DNA of 51,518 nt from Candidatus Uhrbacteria bacterium (GCA_016215325.1 JACRJV010000015.1:1-51518), one strand, 5' to 3'; counted from the stretch's first letter, positions 7,579 to 14,969 are shown. Numbers and translations are program-made. The notes: generated by a model not told the origin, from the sequence alone.

Positions 7579-7938
7579 TCATCGCGGATTGACCAGGACC
7601 GCCTTATTCGCCGTTTGGATGATGAATGCAGCAATAGCGTATGCGCTGCCGATGACGATCATCCCCACAACTGTCCAAACAATCATCATTTTACCCTTCT
7701 CAACCTTGTCCTCTTCGCCGCGGGAGGTCAGCATGAGCACTACGCCGTACATAATCACAATGACGGCCATGACACCGGAAAGTGTAAAGATCAGAGCGGC
7801 AAAGCGCGCATAGAGCTGGGGGCTGGTCAACGCTTGGGATCCGCCGGTGAGGGGGTTGTTGATGGCGGTGAGGGCGTAGACTGCGGTGGGTAGAAATGGG
7901 ATCCCTAAAATAGTGATGCTTAATAGCTTTTTTACCAT
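7579..7938 (-). CDS. T4SS-pilin-like membrane protein 4
   Basis: 119 residues: signal peptide about 1-22 (ending VYA), a short exposed segment, membrane helix about 48-68, a loop reading LMLTSRGEEDKVEKG in place of the usual YGGxxWMT version, and a second membrane helix about 83-108. It keeps the GEEDKVEKG signature but has lost the aromatic YGGY/W motif, so it is the most diverged of the short members. It lies upstream of pilin 3 in the same orientation and just downstream of the repeat-flanked four-helix-bundle gene. Confidence 0.8.
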   Translation of the reverse strand: MVKKLLSITILGIPFLPTAVYALTAINNPLTGGSQALTSPQLYARFAALIFTLSGVMAVIVIMYGVVLMLTSRGEEDKVEKGKMMIVWTVVGMIVIGSAYAIAAFIIQTANKAVLVNPR

Positions 7939-7954
7939 ATGGCCTTAAGATGGT

Positions 7955-8445
7955 GAGGGGATAGGGATAGAAAGGGACAAAGGGGTATATAGGATATGTA
8001 GATCACCGATCGCGTTTGGTTATAATATATCGAATAAATTTATTCATCCCTATCTTCAGGCCTTCGTAACGATCTACGAGTTCCTGGGCACGGATATCTG
8101 AAATAAATTTTTTGGATGCGAGCGAAAGGATATGGTTCTCTGTCTCGGAAAGTTCTTTGCGAGCCGTATAAAACCCTTTAAGCTTATCGTTATAGTAGTA
8201 TGATCCATACCCCTCGGCAATATTATCGGGCACGGATGAGGACGATCGTTTAATTTGCGACATCCGTTCTCTTTCGTTGTTTGGGAGAATATTAGCAATA
8301 CCATGACAGATGACCATTAAAGCGTGAGCTTCTTGCCAAATTCGTAGTTCTTGGAATGATGCGTGGCGGGGCGTCTTCATAACGTTATCGTCCGTTTGCC
8401 TTTATACCCTTAATATCCCCGGTCCCTTTACATCCTTTGTCCCTC
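7955..8445. mobile_element. Candidate element: four-helix-bundle gene between inverted arms (locus 1)
   Basis: The left arm (7955-8000) and right arm (8399-8445) are imperfect inverted repeats: GAGGGGATAGGGATAGAAAG on the left faces the complement of CTTTACATCCTTTGTCCCTC on the right, both built from words such as AAAGGGAC and GGATAT. The four-helix-bundle gene occupies the loop almost exactly (stop at 8003, start at 8380). It interrupts the pilin operon between pilins 4 and 5. No transposase is present. The same word family forms the insertion at 15711-15837. Calling it mobile is inference. Confidence 0.5.
8003..8380 (-). CDS. Four-helix-bundle protein (S23/IVP family)
   Basis: 125 residues, the usual length for this family, which was first seen as ORFs in intervening sequences of 23S rRNA and is related in fold to Avd of diversity-generating retroelements. 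The motif order fits: ELRIWQEAHALM at the first helix, IKRSSSSVPDNIAEGYG at the second, then FYTARKELSETENHILSLA and a basic C-terminus. The biochemical role is not established; the family's basic surfaces suggest nucleic-acid binding. It is flanked on both sides by inverted arms (7955-8000 and 8399-8445). Compare the second copy at 11039. Confidence 0.88.
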   Translation of the reverse strand: MKTPRHASFQELRIWQEAHALMVICHGIANILPNNERERMSQIKRSSSSVPDNIAEGYGSYYYNDKLKGFYTARKELSETENHILSLASKKFISDIRAQELVDRYEGLKIGMNKFIRYIITKRDR

Positions 8446-8456
8446 AATGCCAGTCA

Positions 8457-9059
8457 TCACTCATTCTGGATGTGCCGCGAGCCCGTTGTCGTTTGCTGCC
8501 CGACATTGCCTATGCCGCAGACGTTCTGGAACGGATTCGCATTGCCGGTGAGTACTGTCAAGATGACCGCCACCAGTTGCCAAGCGAGGAGCACAAGGAT
8601 AATGCCAGCCAGCGCATTCCACATCGTTGTGCGCGCTTCCTTGATTTTTTCGTCATCGCCGCGGGCTACGATAAATCCAAAAGCTGCCCACGCACCAAAA
8701 AAGAGGGCAACTGCTCCGGCAATGGCAAGGATAAAGTTCCCGACATTGACTCCAACCTGGACAATATCGCACATCGAACATTTCCCCGCGTCTTTGCCTT
8801 CTTTTTTTATGCATTGCACGTTAAAAAGGAGCCCCCCTTTGAACTCGTTAATCGTGGGTTGCCCGGCGGGGACATTGCCATTAGCGCGGGTAGTGTCGGG
8901 GTCGGGGACTGCTGACGTGGGAGGCGCGCTTACTCCCGGCGTTGGATTGGTGGAGGACGTCGGGGGGGCGCTTTCAGCTTGAACGATCTGGATAGCATTG
9001 AGCGCCACGGTCAGAAGGCTGATCGCGAGGATAGAGAGGAAGCGTTTTTTGAGGAACAT
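8457..9059 (-). CDS. T4SS-pilin-like membrane protein 5 (long, cysteine-containing)
   Basis: 200 residues: signal peptide about 1-28, then a Pro/Ser/Thr-rich extracellular linker (about 30-65), a cysteine cluster (CIKKEGKDAGKCSMC), membrane helix, the loop FIVARGDDEKIKEARTTMW, a second membrane helix, and a C-terminal tail with one more cysteine. The loop keeps the GDDEKIKEA signature but not YGG. Four cysteines outside the membrane suggest disulphide-stabilised surface exposure. It is separated from pilin 4 by the four-helix-bundle element. Confidence 0.8.
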   Translation of the reverse strand: MFLKKRFLSILAISLLTVALNAIQIVQAESAPPTSSTNPTPGVSAPPTSAVPDPDTTRANGNVPAGQPTINEFKGGLLFNVQCIKKEGKDAGKCSMCDIVQVGVNVGNFILAIAGAVALFFGAWAAFGFIVARGDDEKIKEARTTMWNALAGIILVLLAWQLVAVILTVLTGNANPFQNVCGIGNVGQQTTTGSRHIQNE

Positions 9060-9068
9060 AAGTTTAAT

Positions 9069-9150
9069 TGGTACTAGGTATTTGGTATGAGGTATTAGGT
9101 ATGTGCAGCGACAACGACACGTATACTTTATACCTCATACCGTATACCCG
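9069..9150. repeat. GGTAT-type short-period hairpin downstream of pilin 6
   Basis: GGTACTAGGTATTTGGTATG and AGGTATTAGGTATG on the left face TATACTTTATACCTCATACC and GTATACCC on the right. It fills the pilin 5-pilin 6 gap. The same word family is at 9441-9626 and 14877-14968. Confidence 0.75.
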
Positions 9151-9153
9151 TCG

Positions 9154-9540
9154 TTACTGTCCCGTAAACACAACGATCACGTACTTGATGACCACGTAGA
9201 CCATGAACAACAATCCAACCCCGACTGCTGTGTAGAGGAGTATATTTTTTCCTCGCTCGACTTTTTCTTCATCGCCGGCAGCGGTGACCATGAGGAAGCC
9301 GCCGATGATGATAAACGTGAGTGCTGCTGCGCCGATGATAGCAAAAAAGGAATTTACCAAGATTCCAACCAATCCAACAAGGTTGTTCGCCTTAACAGGG
9401 TTATCGAGCTGTTTTGCGTGGGCGGGGAGCGCCGTACCAAGTATAAGGTATAAGGTATAAGGTATAAGGTATAAGGTATTATGTATAAAGTATAGAATCG
9501 CTGAACGAATTTTAGGAACACTATATTGAATGTACGGCAT
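9154..9540 (-). CDS. T4SS-pilin-like membrane protein 6 with repeat-derived signal peptide
   Basis: 128 residues. The mature part has a membrane helix, the variant loop GGFLMVTAAGDEEKVERG and a second membrane helix ending at the C-terminus, as in the other paralogues. The N-terminal region is unusual: the hydrophobic stretch LYLIPYTLYLILGT is the translation of the tandem word GGTATAA on the opposite strand, yet it ends in LPAHA followed by KQ, a plausible signal peptidase site. So the export signal appears to be built from an intergenic-type repeat. No internal ATG offers an alternative start. Confidence 0.78.
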   Translation of the reverse strand: MPYIQYSVPKIRSAILYFIHNTLYLIPYTLYLILGTALPAHAKQLDNPVKANNLVGLVGILVNSFFAIIGAAALTFIIIGGFLMVTAAGDEEKVERGKNILLYTAVGVGLLFMVYVVIKYVIVVFTGQ

Positions 9541-9626
9541 ACGAAATATTTATACCTTATACCAAATACCTATATACCGTATACCCACATCATACCTAAT
9601 ACTTTATACCCCATACCTTATACCCG
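9441..9626. repeat. GGTATAA tandem words facing ATACCTTATACC arms
   Basis: Tandem GGTATAA copies (9441-9480) continue into GGTATTATGTATAAAG; the other side (9551-9626) carries many TATACC, CATACC and AATACC words. The arms could pair over more than 40 bases with mismatches. The left arm lies inside the 5' coding part of pilin 6 and the right arm fills the gap to the solute-binding protein gene. The direct repeats are not CRISPR-like because there are no unique spacers. Confidence 0.8.
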
Positions 9627-9628
9627 AT

Positions 9629-11011
9629 CTACGGCCGTTGTCGCACGAGCGTGGACGAAATTTGTCCAGCCGCTTGTTTGGTAAACTTGAGATAATCAAG
9701 ATCGTCGCGCGGGGTTGTTACAGCATCAACGAGGGTTGCAAATGCCTGTTCTGCTGATGCCGGATCCTCTCCATGGTACCATGTTTGGGCCGTGAGTACC
9801 GCATCGGTGAATATCGAAAGCGGGTGTGCGAGATCGTTTGCCCGCTTGGCCAGGTCTCGCAACGCTGTTGGTTTGCTGGTCGCGGTAAGGTAACTGCCCA
9901 CGATATCTGCATTGGTCGCAAATTGTACAAACCCCCATGCTTCGTTGGGATGGGCTGTTTTACTGCTTACGCCTTCTACCCAGTAATTGGCATATTCTAC
10001 TCTGAAATTGGGATCTACTTGGGGTAAAGACGCTACATCCCAATCGATGTGCGGGGCCGAGATCTTGAGTTGGTCCGCGGTGTAGGAATACCCCAGCATC
10101 ATGGCGAGCCTGCCTTGGGTGAATAGTTCAAAGGCATTGGGCATGTTGTTATTCCATGTATAGGTGGTTTTTGTTGGGTTCGCAAAGTCGCTGTAGAATT
10201 GCAGGGCTTGTACGCCGGGGATCACAAACGACTGCGAATTCGGCGGCAGCTTATCAAACAGTGGCGATCCGTCATTGGCCGCCATCAGCGCGCCATTTTG
10301 CATCATCAGCACGGACAAAATATCGAAGGCACGAGGGACGTTATCGGACCCGCCCAGGGCGATCGCGGATTGGATGATGGCGCCCGTATCGCCAATTTTA
10401 GTCAGTTTTGAGGCGATGTCTTGGACCTCTTGCCACGTTTTGGGAGGTGAGGCAACGCCCCCTTGGGCAAGTAACGATTTATTGTAATAGAGCGCCATGG
10501 TATCCAGTGCCAGCGGCAGCGCCAGTACCTTGTCGCCTAAGATGACGTCGCCTGCCACGGTATCCACAAACATTGTTTGAACATCGCGCGGGCGGAAGCC
10601 TGACGTACGCTGATATTCAACCACCTGTTCCTTTTTGATTGTGCCGGTTGTTTTGAGCACCGGCAGCACGGTTTCGGCCGGAGCCGGCATGAGTTGGCGG
10701 CTATACCGCGCGACCCAGGAGTTTGGGATGCTAAAGATGTCGGGCGCACGGTCTTCGGCAAATGCACTCAACAACTGCTGCTCATACTCATCGTATCGGA
10801 ACTTCCGATAGACAATGTCAATGTTCGGGTGCAATGTTTTGTATTTGCCGATGATATCGGTCATCGTGTCTTCATTATCGAACACGCGCCAGTATTGGAG
10901 GGTGACAGGCGTGAGGCTTTGCACGGTTTGTTGGTTGCAGCGGAAGCCGAAGCCGGTGGATAGGAGTAAGAGAAGTGCGCTAAAGGCAATTTTAGAAATA
11001 ATGGTTTTCAT
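9629..11011 (-). CDS. Extracellular solute-binding protein, family 1 (sugar ABC transporter type)
   Basis: 460 residues, about the usual size for family 1 binding proteins that deliver sugars or oligosaccharides to an ABC permease. An N-terminal hydrophobic signal (SALLLLLSTGFGF) is followed by a cysteine at 25, preceded by Arg, so the lipobox is poor and lipidation is uncertain. Typical elements follow: VTLQYWRVFDNEDTM at the first strand, FRYDEYEQQLLSAFAEDRAPDIF, ALPLALDTMALYYNKSLL, and LFTQGRLAMMLGYSY near the hinge. No permease or ATPase gene is adjacent, so partner and substrate are unknown. It is upstream of the pilin run in the same direction. Confidence 0.88.
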   Translation of the reverse strand: MKTIISKIAFSALLLLLSTGFGFRCNQQTVQSLTPVTLQYWRVFDNEDTMTDIIGKYKTLHPNIDIVYRKFRYDEYEQQLLSAFAEDRAPDIFSIPNSWVARYSRQLMPAPAETVLPVLKTTGTIKKEQVVEYQRTSGFRPRDVQTMFVDTVAGDVILGDKVLALPLALDTMALYYNKSLLAQGGVASPPKTWQEVQDIASKLTKIGDTGAIIQSAIALGGSDNVPRAFDILSVLMMQNGALMAANDGSPLFDKLPPNSQSFVIPGVQALQFYSDFANPTKTTYTWNNNMPNAFELFTQGRLAMMLGYSYTADQLKISAPHIDWDVASLPQVDPNFRVEYANYWVEGVSSKTAHPNEAWGFVQFATNADIVGSYLTATSKPTALRDLAKRANDLAHPLSIFTDAVLTAQTWYHGEDPASAEQAFATLVDAVTTPRDDLDYLKFTKQAAGQISSTLVRQRP

Positions 11012-11029
11012 ACTCGGTATGTTCTCGGA

Positions 11030-11476
11030 ATATAGAATCTAGAATTTAGAATCTCTGTGAGACGGTGTGATGGTCATCTTTGTGCTTTTGATTGGACCTT
11101 GAGTTATCTTGGCGGCTTCAATAGTTTTGTTGGCAATTTGATTAAATTCATCTTGGGTCATGTAGCCCACATCTCGAGCGATCAACAGCTGGTTTTGGAC
11201 CTCCGTGAGAGATCCGATAGCCATGTAATAAAATTGTAATTTTTCTTTGTAAGAATTGCGACTAAATCCTTCTGCGATATTTGATGTAAACGATACAATC
11301 GCGCGACGGAGTTGATTTGTTAAGCCAAACATTTCTTCTTTTGGGAATTTTTTTGTTTGAGAATAAATGTCGATCACTATTTTATGACCTTTTTGCCAGG
11401 CATGGAGATCGGTGAACGAGCGAATGCTTCCATTACTCGTCATATTCTAGATTCTAAATTCAATATTCAAGATTCT
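11030..11476. mobile_element. Candidate element: four-helix-bundle gene between inverted arms (locus 2)
   Basis: Left arm 11030-11055 (ATATAGAATCTAGAATTTAG then AATCTC) faces right arm 11441-11476 (CATATTCTAGATTCTAAATT then CAATATTCAAGATTCT). The arms are inverted copies of the word AGAATCTAGAATTTAGAATC. The four-helix-bundle gene fills the loop. Its last codons lie in the left arm, and the last codons of galU lie in the right arm. A word of the same family (AATCAAG x4) is inserted in copA. Mobility is inferred; no transposase is seen. Confidence 0.5.
11039..11443 (-). CDS. Four-helix-bundle protein (S23/IVP family), second copy
   Basis: 134 residues with the same motif order as the gene at 8003 but clearly diverged: FTDLHAWQKGHKIVIDIY, then EEMFGLTNQLRRAIVSFTSN, IAEGFSRNSYKEKLQFYYMA and LTEVQNQLLIARDVGY. 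The C-terminal residues (RDSKF) are encoded by the inverted arm, so the tail is repeat-derived. It sits between galU and the solute-binding protein gene, both on the same strand. The two copies use arms with quite different words, so the arms are not copies of each other although the arrangement is the same. Function unknown. Confidence 0.88.
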   Translation of the reverse strand: MTSNGSIRSFTDLHAWQKGHKIVIDIYSQTKKFPKEEMFGLTNQLRRAIVSFTSNIAEGFSRNSYKEKLQFYYMAIGSLTEVQNQLLIARDVGYMTQDEFNQIANKTIEAAKITQGPIKSTKMTITPSHRDSKF

Positions 11477-12323
11477 TCAGGAATTTCCGAAATTCTTTCC
11501 CAATTTCTTCATGTTTCAAAGCGTACGCCACCATTGCTTTGGCAAATTGGAGCTTATTGCCGCAATCATAGCGGGTACCCTCAAACGCGTAGGCATATAC
11601 CGGGCCGTGGTTGAGTTGTTCGCGTAGTCCATCAATCAATCTCCACTCGCTATGATGGCTGGGGGTGGACCGCTCTAAGCATTCAATCGTTTGGGGAGTG
11701 ATGATGTATTTGCCCACGATGCCTAATCGGGAACGAGTATCGGTGGATTTCGGTTTTTCGAGTAATTTTTTGATTTGCCAGAGTCCGGGCGCGACTTCTA
11801 CCCCTTCCACAATGCCATACATTGAAAGTTCATGGGTTGGGACGGGCATGACTGCAACAACGGGGGCATGATATTGTTCGTAAATTTTGGAAAGTTGTTT
11901 AATCACCGGAGTTTTGGAGTCAATAAGGTCGTCCCCAAAGAGCACCGCAACGGCTTCATCGCGAATGAGGTTTTTGGCCGAAAGAATCGCGTGCCCATCG
12001 CCCAACTGCTGCCGCTGGCGGACATAATAAAAATTGGCCATGTTGCTAATCCGCTCGACCTGCGCAAGCAATTCGAGCTCGTCCTTTTCTTTAAGGCGAG
12101 TTTCCAGCTCGTTATTGCGGTCGAAGTGGTCTTCGATGGCGCGTTTGTTGGCCCCTGTAATAAGGATAATGTCGCTGATCCCGGCTGCGGTAGTTTCTTC
12201 AACGATATATTGGATGACCGGTTTATCAACAATCGGGAGCATCTCTTTGGGCTGCGCTTTGGTGGCCGGCAAGAATCGGGTGCCCAATCCAGCGACGGGG
12301 ATGATAGCCTTTGTAATGGACAT
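11460..12323 (-). CDS. galU: UTP-glucose-1-phosphate uridylyltransferase
   Basis: Makes UDP-glucose from glucose-1-phosphate and UTP for envelope polysaccharides. The nucleotide-binding signature GLGTRFLPATKAQPKEMLPI (12-31) and the IQYIVEE, LITGANKRAIEDHFD, GDGHAILSA, FGDDLID and KPKSTDTRSRLGIVGKYI tracts are all typical of GalU. The 287 residues are the usual length. The final codons lie in the inverted arm that flanks the four-helix-bundle gene. Nearby downstream-reading genes (GT2, DedA) fit an envelope theme. No SD is visible; an AT-rich hairpin lies upstream. Confidence 0.96.
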   Translation of the reverse strand: MSITKAIIPVAGLGTRFLPATKAQPKEMLPIVDKPVIQYIVEETTAAGISDIILITGANKRAIEDHFDRNNELETRLKEKDELELLAQVERISNMANFYYVRQRQQLGDGHAILSAKNLIRDEAVAVLFGDDLIDSKTPVIKQLSKIYEQYHAPVVAVMPVPTHELSMYGIVEGVEVAPGLWQIKKLLEKPKSTDTRSRLGIVGKYIITPQTIECLERSTPSHHSEWRLIDGLREQLNHGPVYAYAFEGTRYDCGNKLQFAKAMVAYALKHEEIGKEFRKFLKNLEY

Positions 12324-12330
12324 ACAGGCA

Positions 12331-12427
12331 ATTAATTTTCAATTTTTAATTAAAAATTTTCAGTGAATGAATAAATGAAACATTGAAAATTCAATGAAAA
12401 TTGATAATTGTAAATTGCAAATTAAAT
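12331..12427. repeat. TTGAAAATT-type hairpin between DedA and galU
   Basis: ATTAATTTTCAATTTTTAAT on the left faces CATTGAAAATTCAATGAAAA and TTGATAATTGTAAATTGC on the right, giving an imperfect hairpin. The same word family fills the gaps at 34190-34312 and 42326-42437. Confidence 0.72.
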
Positions 12428-12435
12428 CCACCCTA

Positions 12436-13056
12436 TTATAGATTCTTTCTCATATTTCGAGAAGTGGACTTCTTCCAATACCACGCCACGAGAACCATAC
12501 AGACAACTAACAGCGCCCACCCGGCACGCTCGGCCCACGCGACGATGGGTTGCCATTGTGAGCCGAAGAAGTATCCCAAGGGGTAAAACACCGCCGCCCA
12601 CAAGACGGCGCTGGCGACATTGTAAAACCAGAATATTTTTTTGGGCATCCCAAGAACCCCGACCACCAATGGGATCACCGTGCGCAAGGGGCCGATAAAG
12701 CGCGCGAGGATAATGCCCTTGCCGCCATGGCGGTCAAAAAAAGCGCGGGCTGTCTCGAATTGTTTATGGCGGGGCGCCCATCGGTAGCGCATCAACCGCA
12801 TCCCACTCCAGGTCCCGATATAATACCCCATCGCATCACCCACGATGCCCCCGAGGGTTGCCCAGAGTGCGGCCTGCCAGAATGAAATATATCCTTGAGC
12901 AGCCAGAGCGCCGGCCAATACGGCCACGGGAGTTTCTAACACAATGACGCCAATCACTGGAACCGTGGTGAGCGCAGCGTCCAAGAAAAGGAACCCGTAT
13001 ACCAACGGGGGGTTGGAGACCAACGATTCCAGCAGAGAGGTGAGGAAGCCGAGCAT
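12436..13056 (-). CDS. DedA family membrane protein
   Basis: 206 residues from the ATG at 13056. DedA/SNARE-associated proteins are inner-membrane proteins, several of which are linked to undecaprenyl-phosphate or phospholipid translocation. The family hallmarks are present: an N-terminal hydrophobic segment, GALAAQGYISFWQAALWATL, GGIVGDAMGYYIGTW, the amphipathic FDRHGGKGIILARFIGPLRT motif with its conserved R-x-x-P, then VVGVLGMP and NVASAVLWA. A C-terminal membrane helix and a basic tail follow. The frame is open upstream of 13056, but that part is not family sequence. Confidence 0.93.
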   Translation of the reverse strand: MLGFLTSLLESLVSNPPLVYGFLFLDAALTTVPVIGVIVLETPVAVLAGALAAQGYISFWQAALWATLGGIVGDAMGYYIGTWSGMRLMRYRWAPRHKQFETARAFFDRHGGKGIILARFIGPLRTVIPLVVGVLGMPKKIFWFYNVASAVLWAAVFYPLGYFFGSQWQPIVAWAERAGWALLVVCMVLVAWYWKKSTSRNMRKNL

Positions 13057-13084
13057 AGAACATGGTTGATAGAAGATGGATATT

Positions 13085-13169
13085 GGCAATGGAAATTGGA
13101 GAGCGGAAATTAGATAGACGTTTCCTTGTTCCGCATTCTATTTTCCATTACCAGTTTCCGATTTCCAGC
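13085..13169. repeat. GGAAATTGGAG-type hairpin between GT2 and DedA genes
   Basis: GGCAATGGAAATTGGAGAGC and GGAAATTAG face CATTCTATTTTCCATTACC, TTTCCGATTTCC and related words. The word GGAAATTGGA is shared with the insertion in yebC (4545-4593). Confidence 0.68.
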
Positions 13170-13171
13170 AA

Positions 13172-13813
13172 CTATTTCCTTATTAATAATCGGAGGCTTA
13201 CCTGGATTAATTCCCCGATCATGGTTATCCGGGCAAGCAGCCCTCGAGCGAGCCCCATCTTCTGTTCTTTGCGTCGGATGGAGAGGCCAGGCAGGAAGAC
13301 GGGTTGCACAGGCAGCCCCTGGGAGCGCGCATAATGGTTGAGCGCGAGCTCGATTTGGAATCCTTTTTTGAATTGTGCCGGAACGGATCCCCAGAGGGAT
13401 TTTGGAAGGCAGCGCTCGCCCGCAATCCAGGGGCCGAGTTGGGCGTTCAGTTTGTTGATCAGCCCCCCGCGGTCGCGTATGGCGATTGTCATGTCGGCAG
13501 CGTTCGCGACAATGGGGTTGATCAGGTTTGTCAGATGATCTGCGGTAAGCCCTTTGAGATCCGCATCAAGAAACAATATCATGTCATTGCGCGCGGCGGC
13601 AACGCCCCGATCCATACTTTGCGCTTTGCCGATGTTGCGATTGTTCCGGATGACCGTGGCCCCAGCAGTGCGGGCAATGTTTGCGGTAGAATCTGTGGAA
13701 CCATCATCCACAACGATCACTTCGCTGATCAGCGGGTGATGCGCAGCGATATCGACAAGAGCACCGATCGTCGCCGCTTCATTCCACGCCGGGATAATGC
13801 AAGAAACCGTCAT
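13172..13813 (-). CDS. Family 2 glycosyltransferase
   Basis: 213 residues from the ATG at 13813, which overlaps the upstream gene's stop as ATGA (translational coupling). GT-A fold: VSCIIPAWNEAATIGALVD, then VIVVDDGSTDSTANIARTAG with the UDP-binding DDGS, NIGKAQSMDRGVAAA, and FLDADLKG carrying the metal-binding DxD. It lacks the long C-terminal extension of processive enzymes, so it resembles short dolichyl-phosphate-mannose-synthase-like transferases without membrane helices. The acceptor is unknown. It probably works with the neighbouring nucleotidyltransferase-like protein or with envelope genes. Confidence 0.9.
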   Translation of the reverse strand: MTVSCIIPAWNEAATIGALVDIAAHHPLISEVIVVDDGSTDSTANIARTAGATVIRNNRNIGKAQSMDRGVAAARNDMILFLDADLKGLTADHLTNLINPIVANAADMTIAIRDRGGLINKLNAQLGPWIAGERCLPKSLWGSVPAQFKKGFQIELALNHYARSQGLPVQPVFLPGLSIRRKEQKMGLARGLLARITMIGELIQVSLRLLIRK

Positions 13814-14871
13814 AGTCCCCATTGCCGTGCGGCGTTGACATATTGATCGAGGCGCCATTGATAGGATTGCTGCCAATCCGGCCGAAAGGTATAGGCGACG
13901 CGGTGGGGGCCGGTGAGGGATCTCCAGCTTTCCATAATATCCCAGGGGTGTATGAGCGGCGCATGGATGTCCAAGAGTTGTTTGTTGCCATTGACGCATG
14001 CAGTATAAAGATCGGGGCATCTCCGTTGCAACGCTTTGATGATGGTACGTTCGGATGGCCCTCGTTGACCATGTTGGATCAGATCGACTTGGAGTCCAAA
14101 CGCATTGATGGCATTGCCGACGCGCTGGAGCGCGGGCGATTCGGCCGTACTGCCATGGGGGATGATCATCAGGTCAAGATCTTGCCCGTGAACAGAAGCA
14201 TACGCATTGTCCAAGCGCGGGCCGATGGCGCTCGATCCGCACACGACAATGCAGGCCAGATGCGACCCTCTGTCGGGCGATGCACCGGGCGGGGGCAGTC
14301 CGTCGTGGCCAGGGTGATCCCCGACATGGGCTGTAGCACCCGAGAGGATTTCGGCAATCGGCCAGCGCGAATCGTCGATCATTGTTTGAAACGCGCAAGC
14401 GAATGTGGTGATCCGTTCCTGTTGTTCGGCAAAAAACGCTTTACCCCTCACGTCATCGGTGTCGAATGATAAGAAGTACTGTCGGGAAAATTCTTCCCGC
14501 ATGGCGCTGTTGAGGTGAGCGTGGAGGAATTCACGCATGCCGAATTCCGGTTGTACAGTGAGATCCACCTCTTCGGCGTTGCCGCGCTGGGCTGGATCAC
14601 CGGGCCTTCGCCCTTGTTCGTGGGGGATACGATTTAAGAGTTGGAAATATTCTCTCTTCAAATGTTGGGGGAGGTGCTGTTCAATGATCGATCGGAATAG
14701 GTGGTAGTCCCGGGTGAGTTTGCTTTGTCCGACGGTTTCGGCAAATTCCCTCATCCAAATGTTGCGCACATCGGCGGGGACATTTTTTCGCCACCATTGA
14801 ATTGCCTCTCTCCCCTTGAGAAGATTGTAGCGTTCGGCAATCTGTTGGGCGACAGGGGGTTGTTCGGGCAT
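13810..14871 (-). CDS. Nucleotidyltransferase-fold-like protein, otherwise unknown
   Basis: 353 residues; I do not recognise the family. The first ~190 residues are helical-looking (AERYNLLKGREAIQWWRKNV type), with a Pro/Gly-rich disordered stretch about 185-205 (PGHDGLPPPGASPDRG). The central part reads IVVCGSSAIGPRLDN then GQDLDLMIIP, and later LQVDLIQHG. This matches the nucleotidyltransferase-superfamily pattern GS...DxD followed by a third Asp, so a catalytic fold is likely though the substrate is not. It overlaps the GT2 gene by ATGA, and a GGTAT-type hairpin separates it from the divergent oxidase gene. Confidence 0.65.
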   Translation of the reverse strand: MPEQPPVAQQIAERYNLLKGREAIQWWRKNVPADVRNIWMREFAETVGQSKLTRDYHLFRSIIEQHLPQHLKREYFQLLNRIPHEQGRRPGDPAQRGNAEEVDLTVQPEFGMREFLHAHLNSAMREEFSRQYFLSFDTDDVRGKAFFAEQQERITTFACAFQTMIDDSRWPIAEILSGATAHVGDHPGHDGLPPPGASPDRGSHLACIVVCGSSAIGPRLDNAYASVHGQDLDLMIIPHGSTAESPALQRVGNAINAFGLQVDLIQHGQRGPSERTIIKALQRRCPDLYTACVNGNKQLLDIHAPLIHPWDIMESWRSLTGPHRVAYTFRPDWQQSYQWRLDQYVNAARQWGL

Positions 14872-14876
14872 ACTGG

Positions 14877-14968
14877 TCTATGGTATGTGGTATATGGTAT
14901 AAGGTATTAGGTATGCGTATCGGCGCAATCTGAGTACCATATGCATGATACCTTATACCTTATACCCG
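14877..14968. repeat. GGTAT-type hairpin between divergent genes
   Basis: Words TATGGTATGTGGTATATGG and TATAAGGTATTAGGTATG face ATGATACCTTATACCTTATA. Same family as 9069 and 9441. It fills the intergenic space completely, so any promoters for the two divergent genes must lie within it. Confidence 0.78.
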
Positions 14969-14969
14969 T

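Noticed and set aside
9441-9626. CRISPR array
   Set aside because: The tandem GGTATAA words have no unique spacers of similar length and the other side is complementary; no cas genes are in the window.
7955-11476. Insertion sequences or a diversity-generating retroelement
   Set aside because: No transposase, reverse transcriptase or template/variable repeat is present. The four-helix-bundle genes resemble Avd in fold class only.
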